A stretch of DNA of 64,000 bases, taken from positions 124,001-188,000 of the forward strand of contig CABHOV010000046.1 in the NCBI GenBank assembly GCA_902168185.1, written 5' to 3'. The notes under the pieces are model-generated. The model made no database searches. It was not told the origin of the DNA and saw only the letters and a list, made by a program, of their open reading frames with translations. This DNA is from an uncultured Bacteroides sp. GTDB taxonomy: Bacteria; Bacteroidota; Bacteroidia; Cytophagales; Cyclobacteriaceae. Positions 8,501-16,441 of the stretch are shown here, piece after piece (within the stretch, counting starts at the first letter, position 1; each line of letters opens with the position of its first letter). Position numbers and translations under genes: made by a program.

Positions 8501-11500
8501 AAATTACTTTACCGTTTATGCTCCCACTTCCAAATCAATGTCCACTCCGGCTGTCATGTATTACCAACCGGTAAAGATGAAAGTTGAGCCTGGCGAAAAA
8601 GCTTCCTTCACAACGGGTACATCCGAAGATAAAATAAATGTACTCTACGAAATAGAACAGGAAGGCGTATTGCTTTCGAAAGAATGGATTACACTAAAGA
8701 GAGAACAGCGTTTTTTCGAAATTCCCATCAAAGAGGAATATCGTGGTAACATAGCTATACATTATACCTTCATAAAAGACAACCGGTTATATATAGAGCA
8801 ATTTGATGTTACTGTGCCCTATACGAACAAACAACTGGATATATCTTTTGCTAGCTTCCGCGATAAACTACAGCCGGGTGAACAAGAGCAATGGAAAATC
8901 ATTGTCAAAGGTAAAGCAGCAGACAAGGTAGCAGCCGAAATGGTGGCGACTCTGTACGATGCTTCCCTCGATGAATTCAGGGCGAACAGTTGGTACGCTC
9001 AATTTTATCGTAACAAAAATGCAAGTCTCGGTTGGGCCAGTGCATCCGGTTTTGATCATGTAGATCTCACTCCCTATACGCGCGAATGGAATCATGGCCA
9101 TACAAGATCTGCGCAAGATGCTTCCTTCGATCATTTGAATTGGTTTGACTATAGCTTCTATCAATTCAGATCGCAATTGTATCTCAATGAAGAAGTAATG
9201 CCAATGGCTGCTGGTGCACCAAGAAAGGAAGCAAAAAAATCTTCTATAGCTTCTATGGATGAAGTAGAAGGTGAACTTGCAGCTGATACTACGGCATCCT
9301 TTGGAGGCAGAGATGGTGAAAATGCCGAGCCTGATGTGAAAACAAAATCAACACAAAAAGTAGATTTATCTGACGTAAAAGTCAGGACCAACTTTAATGA
9401 AACCGCTTTCTTCTTTCCTCAACTAATGACGAATGAACATGATGAGATCATTATCAAATTTACTATGCCTGAAGCGTTAACGCGCTGGAAGATGCTTGGC
9501 TTTGCACACACAAAAGATCTGAAATCCGGCTTTGCGCAGAATCAACTGGTGACACAAAAAGATATTATGGTGGTGCCGAATCAACCGCGATTCTTCCGTG
9601 AAAATGATATCATGAAATTCTCAGCCAAGATCAGCAGTCTTGTCGATAAAGAATTAACCGGTATAGCACAGTTGGAATTTTTCGATGCACTTACCATGAA
9701 GCCTATCGATGACCTGATCAGGAATCAAATCAAATCAAAAAACTTTGCATTGAAGTCGCGACAAAGTACAAGCCTCGAATGGAACATTGAAATACCGGAA
9801 GGGCTACAGGCCATAACGTATCGCATCGTTGCTAAAGCCGGTAACTTCTCAGATGGCGAGGAGATGGTATTGCCAGTGGTAACAAACCGGATGCTGGTAA
9901 CGGAAACATTGCCGTTGCCGATCCGCGGCAAGCAAACGAAAGAATTCAAATTTGAAAAACTGCTGAACAACAAATCAACTACGCTGCGTCATCAACGCTA
10001 TACATTGGAGTTTACTTCTAACCCAGCATGGTATGCTATACAAGCACTCCCCTATCTGATGGAGTATCCTTATGATTGTGTTGAACAGACCTTCAGTAAG
10101 TATTATGCCAATAGCATTGCAGCACATGTAGCGAATTCGAATCCCCGTATTAAGCAAGTCTTTGATACATGGAAGAACATACAGCCTGATGCACTGTTGT
10201 CCAATCTTGAAAAGAACCAGGAATTGAAATCAGCATTGCTGGAAGAAACTCCGTGGGTACTTCAGGCGAAAGATGAGAGTCAGCGAAAGCGTATGGTGGG
10301 TACGTTGTTTGATCTGAACCGGATGGCCAATGAACAGGAACGTGCACTTGAGAAAATCACCAAAGCACAAAGTGGTGACGGTGGCTTTAGCTGGTTTCCA
10401 GGGTTTCCATCTGATATATATATGACCCAGCATATCATTGCGGGCATGGGCCATCTGGATGTGATGGGTGTAAAGTCCATACGAACCGAAGGCAAAACCT
10501 GGAGTATGATCACGCGTGCCATTGAATATATAGACGCGAACATGAAACGTGATTATGACAGACTGAAAGAGCAAGCCAAACGAAAAGAGATCAACCTGGA
10601 TGATAATCAGATCGGCTATCTTCAATATCATTATTTATATACCCGTAGTTATTTTAAGGATCGCGCAATTCCTGTAAACAGCAAAGAAGCATTTGATTAT
10701 TTCCTTGGCCAAGCTAAAAAATATTGGTTGAAGAACACGCTATACCTGCAAGGCATGACGTGTCTGGCACTTAAACGTTTTGGTGATAACACAACACCTG
10801 CCGCCATGATCAAATCATTTTCGGAGCGCGCTTTGCACTCAGAAGAAATGGGCATGTATTGGAAAAATGATCATGGCTATTACTGGTATCAGGCTCCTAT
10901 AGAAACGCAGGCGCTGATGACCGAAGTATACGATGAAGTTGCTGCCGATACAAAATCTGTTGAGGACATGAAAGCCTGGTTGTTAAAACAAAAGCAAACA
11001 CAGGATTGGAAAACGACCAAGGCTACTGTGGAAGCTTGCTATGCATTGCTTCGCAGAGGCACAAACGCATTGGCCAGCAGTAAACTTGTAGATATATATG
11101 TAGGGGATGAAATAATAGACCCTGCAAAGCGAGCCGATACTAAAACAGAAGCGGGCACCGGCTATTTCAAAACTGCATGGCAGGCAAATGAGATCACGGC
11201 CGACATGGGCAAGATCAAGATTTCAAAGTCTGATGACGGAGTAGCATGGGGTGCTGCCTATTGGCAATACTTTGAGCAGCTTGACAAGATCACACCCGCC
11301 GAGACACCGTTGAAGCTGAAGAAGGATCTATACCTGCAACAGAATACAGACCGCGGTCCGGTGATAACGCCTGTGACTGATAAAACAGAATTGCATGTAG
11401 GTGATCTTGTTAAAGTAAAGATCGAATTGCGTGTTGACAGAACGATGGAATATATACACCTCAAGGATATGCGCGCATCAGGCTTTGAACCGGTGTCCAC

Positions 11501-11726
11501 CATCTCTACACATAAATACCAGGAGGGGTTGTATTATTATGAGAGCCCTCGCGACCTGGCTACCAATTTCTTTATCGGTTACTTACCCAAGGGGACCTAT
11601 ATATTTGAATATGCACTGCGTGTTTCGCAGAAAGGAAATTTTTCAAACGGAGTAACAACCATTCAGTGTATGTATGCGCCCGAGTTCACGAGTCACTCGC
11701 AAGGTATACGTGTACAGGTAAAGTAG
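5562..11726 (+). CDS. alpha-2-macroglobulin family lipoprotein
   Basis: A 2054-residue envelope protein starting with a lipoprotein signal (ILSAC at about residues 14-18). Bacterial members are thought to trap incoming proteases through a thioester. The MG2 segment is near residues 617-720 (LDRAIYRPGQTIYFKG). A charged, low-complexity stretch at about 1213-1272 has the position and character of a bait or flexible region. The macroglobulin core block follows (TNFNETAFFFPQLMTNEHD, about 1276 on). The thioester domain carries Cys1506 in YDCVEQTFSKYYANS, matching the C-x-E-Q motif. Residues about 40-360 are helical and unlike a classical MG1. No penicillin-binding protein 1c gene is adjacent, in contrast to the proteobacterial arrangement. 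A TACCTTTG box lies only five bases before the ATG, but I find no matching -33 element. Confidence 0.9.
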   Translation: MRSSFLALGFFAFILSACAQNKPHTMNSFDFEKAWNEVTDFENKGLPESALKIVNEIAKQAQAQNNVGQQVKAMIHQLKLADVKEENAFVKNMIRLKGEADHTSYPMKPLLHSMLGELYWQYYQSNRYEFINRSATINVDENDIATWSLPKIIQETFTQYKLSLEEADKSKKEVVDIYEPVIYKGNDLGRKYRPTLYDFLAHRAVDFFMSEEPHITKPVYAFTLDKKEYISEAAAFAQVKITSPDTLSMKFYALTILQDLIQFHLQDTEPDALVDVDLKRLKFVRLHLTLPDKDDLYVHALERLEQKVKNNPMVGIVVEQKARVLAEHGALYKPLLGDNHKWDFKKAYALCEEEKKRFPDSDGAIRCENLQEDILSKSIDATIEEHNIPGQPFRSLVHYKNFTDLHYRIIKVTRDEVQSLRKKLEKDYSNHEEKFIEHFTAKSPFKTGKYTLPDDGDYQQHSIEVKLDALPEGEYMVLYSHHSNFSTKDNGLAYAFTVVSNIGYVHRALPDGSAEIYTLHRQSGEPLAAVTTTLFSRRYNYKKNTYERIKVGSFVTDARGYLKVGYLKSEDQRSFSVDFRTGNDFNSTDPIDRGQGYYYYSGAIDQYKSGKEPAETQTFFFLDRAIYRPGQTIYFKGLVISSDGKNPQVMKGYTTTVRLLDVNGQEQGTKMVTTNEYGTFNGVFTAPSGGLTGNMQIRNDDGSGDVYFSVEEYKRPKFEVAFNPVTASFRLNDVIQAEGYARAYSGANIDGAVVKYRVVRAANFPMWWWARWGNFPTSPEVEIVNGNSTTDANGKFAISFTAIPDLSIERSSDPTFTYKVYADVTDINGETHSSSTAIAVGYKSLRINASIDNVNKDDRELKKEFNIQTSNLAGEFQAAKGQLKIYLLKAPAKTFRPRLWEQPDRQLLSREEYYTLFPKDQYEDEVNKYKWAKDKEVYTLTFDTGKNKTFTIPNLSQWKEGEYILEITSTDKDGEAVREVNYFTVYAPTSKSMSTPAVMYYQPVKMKVEPGEKASFTTGTSEDKINVLYEIEQEGVLLSKEWITLKREQRFFEIPIKEEYRGNIAIHYTFIKDNRLYIEQFDVTVPYTNKQLDISFASFRDKLQPGEQEQWKIIVKGKAADKVAAEMVATLYDASLDEFRANSWYAQFYRNKNASLGWASASGFDHVDLTPYTREWNHGHTRSAQDASFDHLNWFDYSFYQFRSQLYLNEEVMPMAAGAPRKEAKKSSIASMDEVEGELAADTTASFGGRDGENAEPDVKTKSTQKVDLSDVKVRTNFNETAFFFPQLMTNEHDEIIIKFTMPEALTRWKMLGFAHTKDLKSGFAQNQLVTQKDIMVVPNQPRFFRENDIMKFSAKISSLVDKELTGIAQLEFFDALTMKPIDDLIRNQIKSKNFALKSRQSTSLEWNIEIPEGLQAITYRIVAKAGNFSDGEEMVLPVVTNRMLVTETLPLPIRGKQTKEFKFEKLLNNKSTTLRHQRYTLEFTSNPAWYAIQALPYLMEYPYDCVEQTFSKYYANSIAAHVANSNPRIKQVFDTWKNIQPDALLSNLEKNQELKSALLEETPWVLQAKDESQRKRMVGTLFDLNRMANEQERALEKITKAQSGDGGFSWFPGFPSDIYMTQHIIAGMGHLDVMGVKSIRTEGKTWSMITRAIEYIDANMKRDYDRLKEQAKRKEINLDDNQIGYLQYHYLYTRSYFKDRAIPVNSKEAFDYFLGQAKKYWLKNTLYLQGMTCLALKRFGDNTTPAAMIKSFSERALHSEEMGMYWKNDHGYYWYQAPIETQALMTEVYDEVAADTKSVEDMKAWLLKQKQTQDWKTTKATVEACYALLRRGTNALASSKLVDIYVGDEIIDPAKRADTKTEAGTGYFKTAWQANEITADMGKIKISKSDDGVAWGAAYWQYFEQLDKITPAETPLKLKKDLYLQQNTDRGPVITPVTDKTELHVGDLVKVKIELRVDRTMEYIHLKDMRASGFEPVSTISTHKYQEGLYYYESPRDLATNFFIGYLPKGTYIFEYALRVSQKGNFSNGVTTIQCMYAPEFTSHSQGIRVQVK

Positions 11727-11731
11727 TTTTG

Positions 11732-11762
11732 CTGTTACGATTTGCTAACAGTACGTTTTTCT
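11732..11762 (+). terminator. terminator of the alpha-2-macroglobulin gene
   Basis: A 6-bp stem CTGTTA/TAACAG (11732-11737 with 11746-11751) is followed after four bases by a run of Ts, six bases after the stop codon. The stem is weak, but the position and T-run fit. Confidence 0.5.
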
Positions 11763-11773
11763 CCTGCCGCTTA

Positions 11774-11814
11774 ATCTCGACGTGTGCTATGACAAGTATA
11801 GCACACGTCGAGAT
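11774..11814. repeat. perfect 17-bp inverted repeat with 7-nt loop
   Basis: Positions 11774-11790 (ATCTCGACGTGTGCTAT) are exactly complementary to 11798-11814, with the 7-nt loop GACAAGT between. It lies 22 bases after the smaller terminator-like stem. It lacks the T-run expected of a terminator on either side. It could be an RNA-stabilising or processing hairpin, a back-up terminator, or a protein-binding palindrome. Confidence 0.85.
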
Positions 11815-12242
11815 AGGCGATGTAGTCACAAAACCGTTATCCGAAGTTTTACTTCGTCTTTTTTACAGAGATTTTCTATCTACATTCGTCACATGTCAGT
11901 ATATTTACGGATATACGGATCAGTATTTACAAAATATATTTTTACTGAACATCCACCATCATCAAACGCGATGATGTAAGAAGAACACTCCTGCACAACT
12001 TTTTCAGCTACAGATCGACTTTCATTAAGTGCCCATACGAGCTGCATTCGCACTGCCCTAGTAGTTTTATACTATGCTTCATAGTAGTTTTTTACCAGTA
12101 AGAAACCTTGTAGTGTTTAACGATAAGTCAAAGAAACTATCTAGCAATTGCGCCATATACTTGCACGAAAGTATGACAACAGCCTGCAAATGCGTTTCAA
12201 TTATCATTCACATAATTTTTTTCACTTAACCCTTAATTATTT

Positions 12243-12587
12243 ATGAGTTACACCCTAGGTCCGGATGTAGGCAAGCCTATTTCAAAAGAGACAGCCGACA
12301 AATGGATTAAAAACCATCACGACAAACATCCGGAGAAGAATTCGATTCGTGCTCGCTTTTTTGGAAGCAACATCATTAACGAACTTCTCTCGCAGGAAGG
12401 ATGCGTTGGTATGCGTATATACTATGCTACGAATGATGAAGGCGAGAAACAACTTCTGTTGGTAGGTGCACGCGAAGATGGAAGTAACATCTGGCCTTCG
12501 AGTAGCGGAGACGAAAAAACAATGAGCACAAGCGGGCTTATCGTTGATGCTTCAAACCCTTGCCCTCCGTTCTGTCCAACAAATTAA
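12243..12587 (+). CDS. small CPPxCP protein of unknown function
   Basis: A 114-residue protein with no signal peptide or membrane segment. The visible layout is an N-terminal helix (ETADKWIKNHHDKHPEKNS), a middle region with a conserved-looking EGCVGMRIYYATNDEGEKQLLLVGARED strand pair, and a C-terminal tail with the Cys/Pro motif CPPFCP four residues from the end. I do not recognise a named family. It is 27 bases upstream of a membrane-protein gene on the same strand and probably forms a two-gene unit with it. The CPPFCP tail could bind metal or form a disulfide; this is inference. Confidence 0.7.
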   Translation: MSYTLGPDVGKPISKETADKWIKNHHDKHPEKNSIRARFFGSNIINELLSQEGCVGMRIYYATNDEGEKQLLLVGAREDGSNIWPSSSGDEKTMSTSGLIVDASNPCPPFCPTN

Positions 12588-12614
12588 ACTTGTACAAAAA
12601 AAAGACTTTCTCTA

Positions 12615-13289
12615 ATGAATTTTGAAACGTTTTTGGTTATTCGAAATATATCTGTACTATCTGTACTGGTTCCGCTGATCTTGTTTGTGTTTGCCCTCCG
12701 CAAAAGAGAACAGCCCGTTCCCGTAAAACTCTTGGGTGTGCTTCTTTCTGTATCAGCACTTTCAGATGTACTTAGCCTGGTGCTATACATGCAATTCAAA
12801 ATCAACCCCAATCCTGTCAACAGCGTTTATGTATGGCTCCAGTTTATCTTAATGAGCATGATCTACAAGGCTGCCTATACTCGTACCTGGTATAAACGGA
12901 TTATAGACATCGGCATTATAGCCTTTACCATTTTTGCAATCGTGAACATGTTCTTTATACAAGGTGTTAACGGTTTCAATTCAAATACATTTACAGTTTC
13001 GAGTATAGCGTTTATGTTCTACTCGCTGCTTCACAGTTACCAACTGGTAAAAGATCTGCCGGAGCTTCACATCGAACGGATGTTTATGTTCTGGTTCAGC
13101 GCAGCCGTATTCATTTACTTCGGAACAAACCTATTCCTCTTTGCCACCATCGACCGGCTGATCGTTAAAGCCGACAATCAATTCCTGCTCTCGTGGGGAT
13201 TTCATAACGGGACCAATGCTTTCAAGAATCTATTGTTCGCTATTGCTCTCTACGTGACTACGCTCAGTCGTAAAAGTATACTGAATTGA
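12615..13289 (+). CDS. multi-pass membrane protein of unknown function
   Basis: A 224-residue protein with about seven hydrophobic helices: approximately residues 8-28, 35-58, 67-85, 96-116, 124-142, 155-178 and 195-217. The N-terminus is probably outside, with short loops and a basic C-terminus (RKSILN). The pattern resembles uncharacterised seven-helix proteins common in this phylum. No catalytic motif is evident. It follows the CPPxCP gene closely, suggesting joint expression; which process they serve is not shown by the sequence. Confidence 0.7.
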   Translation: MNFETFLVIRNISVLSVLVPLILFVFALRKREQPVPVKLLGVLLSVSALSDVLSLVLYMQFKINPNPVNSVYVWLQFILMSMIYKAAYTRTWYKRIIDIGIIAFTIFAIVNMFFIQGVNGFNSNTFTVSSIAFMFYSLLHSYQLVKDLPELHIERMFMFWFSAAVFIYFGTNLFLFATIDRLIVKADNQFLLSWGFHNGTNAFKNLLFAIALYVTTLSRKSILN

Positions 13290-13655
13290 TTTTCCTGATG
13301 ATCAGATAGTATATTTCGTATATCAAATACCGTATTGCATCGACATCCCCGATCTGGGGAACTCATCTATATACCTCTTCTTCTAAAATATAGTGCCAAT
13401 CCTTCTGGTACCGTTGATAATATTTAAAATCCGTTGACGTAAATTATATACCCATTTTAGACTAAAAATTGCGTTCCGCATACTATATTATAAAATAACT
13501 CATTTATAGTCTGGCTTCGCTAACGAGTATATTTTTCAAAAAAAATATTGTGTCTTTGAATTTTATTGACGTTTGGCATGTTGCCGCTTAAGATTTAGTG
13601 TAGAACTAACAAATCACCCCACATATGCAATCGATAACGACAAAAGGATCAGGCA
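13290..13655. other. 366-base AT-rich gap
   Basis: No coding frame or clear stem-loop is seen. It is rich in TATA steps and poly-A/T tracts (for example 13535-13550) and presumably carries the promoter of the following kinase-like gene, but no box fits well enough to mark. Confidence 0.5.
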
Positions 13656-14504
13656 ATGAAATCTTACAAGATCAGCAGCGAATTTTCAGATTCAAAAGAA
13701 TTTGTAGTAGACCTACCCAAGCGCTTTGACCAGCTTGGTGGTCTGGTAATCAAGGACAACCGTAATGTTGTCAAGAAGGTGGATACAGCCCACGGTACAT
13801 TTGTAGTGAAGAGTTTTGCGGGCATGTATTTTTTTAACCGGCTCGCCTATTCTTTGTTCAGGAAATCAAAAGCATCGCGATCCTATATATATTCGAAGAT
13901 GCTGAACGAAAAAGGTATAGCCACCCCTGCTCCTGTGGCTTGGGTCAACTCCTATACCTGTGGCCTGCTTACGCAGAGTTACTTCATAAGTGTTTATGAA
14001 CCCCACCAAACACTGGAAGAAATTCTGAAACATGACAGCATGCAGGATGAATCAAAGAAAGAGGAGCTGTATCACAACCTCGCGAAATTTACCTCCCGGC
14101 TTCATTCCCTTGGCATTTATCATGAAGATTTTTCAATGGGAAACATCCTGGTGATACCGACTTCGGATGGCTATCAATTTTCTTTGGTTGACCTGAACAG
14201 AATCAAGTTTCAAAATATAGGTTATCGAAAGGGAGTTCGAAATTTTGTTAAACTGGGGATCTCTCAGGAAGACATGAACTTGCTGCTGAGCAAGTACGCT
14301 ATACTATCCCAACAATCACCTGAGCGATCTATAAATCTGTTTTGGAAAGATAAGAAGCGCTCATCCTTACTGCGTAAATTCAGAAAAAGAATCCGCTCCT
14401 ATACAGTTGCTCCATTGGAAAGATTGTTGGCGGGAAAAGCGTTTTTAATTTTCTTCGACCAGCTTCAGACATTTATAGATGTATATAGCATATCAATGAC
14501 TTGA
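13656..14504 (+). CDS. lipopolysaccharide kinase (Kdo/WaaP-like) family protein
   Basis: A 282-residue cytoplasmic protein of the Kdo kinase/WaaP branch of protein-kinase-like folds, which phosphorylate sugars of the lipopolysaccharide core. The catalytic loop is HSLGIYHEDFSMGNILV (about residues 149-165), giving the Asp and Asn expected. The Mg-binding Asp lies in FSLVDLNRIKF (about 174-184). The phosphate-anchoring Lys is probably in GTFVVKSF near residue 52. The strongly basic C-terminus (KDKKRSSLLRKFRKRIR) could bind the membrane surface. A GT9 glycosyltransferase follows 93 bases downstream on the same strand, which supports a role in core assembly. Confidence 0.82.
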   Translation: MKSYKISSEFSDSKEFVVDLPKRFDQLGGLVIKDNRNVVKKVDTAHGTFVVKSFAGMYFFNRLAYSLFRKSKASRSYIYSKMLNEKGIATPAPVAWVNSYTCGLLTQSYFISVYEPHQTLEEILKHDSMQDESKKEELYHNLAKFTSRLHSLGIYHEDFSMGNILVIPTSDGYQFSLVDLNRIKFQNIGYRKGVRNFVKLGISQEDMNLLLSKYAILSQQSPERSINLFWKDKKRSSLLRKFRKRIRSYTVAPLERLLAGKAFLIFFDQLQTFIDVYSISMT

Positions 14505-14597
14505 ATAATTATTACCTGTTAATCCATACCATTTATTTGCCTGGACAGATTTCCATGGTACAATCCATTTTAGTATACTAGTAAATAATTTCCACGG

Positions 14598-15650
14598 ATG
14601 AGCTTTTTAACCACTATAAATGGAGTACGGAAAAGTGTAATGCGAAGAATGACCAGAAACATTGGTACTTCACACTTTGAGCATACCATAGATTTAACAA
14701 GTACAATAGAGATTAAGAGAATTCTGATTTCCAGACCCAATCACCGGCTGGGCAATCTGTTGTTGATTACTCCGCTTATACAGGAAGTGTCTGAAACGCT
14801 TCCCGAATGTAAAATCGATTTATTCGTGAAAGGAAGTGTAGCACCAATCCTGTTTAAAAACTATACGAATGTGGATCGCATTATTCAACTTCCTAAAAAA
14901 CCACTTAAGGATCTAATGAAGTATGTGGGGGGATGGATGAGGATTAAGCGAAACCGTTATGATATAGTTATTAATGTTGTTAACAATTCTTCGTCTGGAA
15001 GACTCTCTACGAAATTCGCTAATTCCAAATATAAATTCTTCGGAGAGATTAACGATGAAATCCAGTTGAAATATACCGACCATGAACATATCGCGAAATA
15101 TCCGGTTTATAGCTTTCGGAATTTTTTAAATAAACTGGGTTTTCCTAAGAACGAAAAACAGGTTGCACCATTAAATCTGAAACTCAGTCCGGATGAATTG
15201 GCAGAAGGCAAAAAAAGTTTGCAAGACATTGTAAAAAACGACAAGAAAACGATCGCGTTATTCACCTATGCAACCGGTGCAAAACGTTATTCAGAATCGT
15301 GGTGGGAAGAATTTTATGAGCGTGTAAAAAAGGAGTTCCCGGACTATAATGTAATTGAAGTACTCCCTGTTGAAAACGTTTCGCAGATCGCATTTAAAGC
15401 ACCATCATTTTATAGTAAAGATGTGCGGCAGATAGGATCGCTCATTGCCAACACCGATGTATTCATAGGTGCCGATAGCGGCATGATGCATTTAGCCAGT
15501 GCTTCGCTGGCAGCAACGGTAGCGCTATTCAAGGTTACCAGCACAAATACATATAGACCTTATGGGAACAAAAGCACCGCTATAGATACCAACACCGGAA
15601 ACCTGGATGATTGGATGAATGTAGTACGCGGCATTCTTACAAAGGACTGA
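14598..15650 (+). CDS. GT9-family glycosyltransferase (heptosyltransferase-like)
   Basis: A 350-residue GT-B enzyme of family 9, which transfers heptose or another sugar from a nucleotide donor to the lipopolysaccharide core at the inner face of the membrane. The N-terminal signature is ILISRPNHRLGNLLLITPLIQEV (about residues 38-60). The C-terminal donor-site block is IGSLIANTDVFIGADSGMMHLAS (about 282-304). Length is normal. A GT9 next to a Kdo-kinase-like gene matches lipopolysaccharide core loci. Acceptor and donor cannot be told from sequence. Confidence 0.87.
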   Translation: MSFLTTINGVRKSVMRRMTRNIGTSHFEHTIDLTSTIEIKRILISRPNHRLGNLLLITPLIQEVSETLPECKIDLFVKGSVAPILFKNYTNVDRIIQLPKKPLKDLMKYVGGWMRIKRNRYDIVINVVNNSSSGRLSTKFANSKYKFFGEINDEIQLKYTDHEHIAKYPVYSFRNFLNKLGFPKNEKQVAPLNLKLSPDELAEGKKSLQDIVKNDKKTIALFTYATGAKRYSESWWEEFYERVKKEFPDYNVIEVLPVENVSQIAFKAPSFYSKDVRQIGSLIANTDVFIGADSGMMHLASASLAATVALFKVTSTNTYRPYGNKSTAIDTNTGNLDDWMNVVRGILTKD

Positions 15651-15790
15651 TTGTAACACAAAGTATTCTGCTGCTACATCGCGCTCAATAAACTCTGATT
15701 GCTAGCGAAAAGGCAAACATTTCATTCTCCACAGGGAACTAAATATTTATCATCAAGGGTTGTCTCGAAGATCAACCGTTTAATGTATAT

Positions 15791-16363
15791 ATGGAATTAT
15801 TCCCGGTTACTCCACGCTTGCCTGAAGGCTTCAGCTATCACGAAAACTTCATTACTCCCGAAGAGGAAAGCGAGCTGTATAGATATATCACTACACTTGA
15901 TTTTCATACGTTCATGTTTCATGGCTATGAGGCTAAAAGAAGAGTAGCAAGCTTCGGATACGACTATAGTTTTACAAACAAGTCATTGGCGAAAGGCGAA
16001 GATATACCGCTATATTTCCTTCCGCTAATTACCAAAGTGGCGAGGCAAACATCTCTTCCTGAGAATGCATTCGCAGAATTGTTGGTAACCGAGTACCCTG
16101 TGGGTTCTGTGATCAACTGGCATCGTGACGCTTTTCCGTTCGATCTGATTGCAGGGATTTCAATTCATTCCAACTGCACATTCCGGTTGCGGCCTTACGA
16201 CAAAGCAAAACAAAACAGGAAGTCAACGGTGTCGCTCCCGGTTGAAAGACGGTCGCTATATATCATCTCCGGAAGCGCTCGCATCGAATGGGAACATAGT
16301 ATAGCTCCCGTTCAGGAGGTGAGATACTCCATAACCTTGCGGACATTAAAGCAACATGACTAA
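15791..16363 (+). CDS. AlkB-like 2-oxoglutarate/Fe(II) dioxygenase
   Basis: A 190-residue protein of the AlkB superfamily, whose members oxidatively remove alkyl groups from nucleic-acid bases or proteins. The iron-binding HxD motif is in NWHRDAF (about residues 114-120), the second His is in EWEHSIAP (about 166-173), and the 2-oxoglutarate-binding Arg pattern R-x-S-x-T-x-R is in VRYSITLRTL near the C-terminus. The N-terminal EGFSYHENFITPEEE opens the family fold. It stands alone, facing a convergent permease gene. Substrate is not known. Confidence 0.88.
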   Translation: MELFPVTPRLPEGFSYHENFITPEEESELYRYITTLDFHTFMFHGYEAKRRVASFGYDYSFTNKSLAKGEDIPLYFLPLITKVARQTSLPENAFAELLVTEYPVGSVINWHRDAFPFDLIAGISIHSNCTFRLRPYDKAKQNRKSTVSLPVERRSLYIISGSARIEWEHSIAPVQEVRYSITLRTLKQHD

Positions 16364-16441
16364 TGAGCTTCTTTGCATAGCCGCAAACACTAGAGCGTAT
16401 AGGTTGTGATCAGAAAAACCTCAATGGAAAATATATAGCTT

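Larger units (their letters stand above)
11727..12242. other. 516-base gap between the macroglobulin gene and the CPPxCP gene
   Basis: The first 90 bases hold two stem-loops listed separately. The rest (about 11815-12242) is AT-rich with many TATA steps and a repeated TAGTAGTTTT near 12058-12093. I see no convincing coding frame. Confidence 0.6.
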
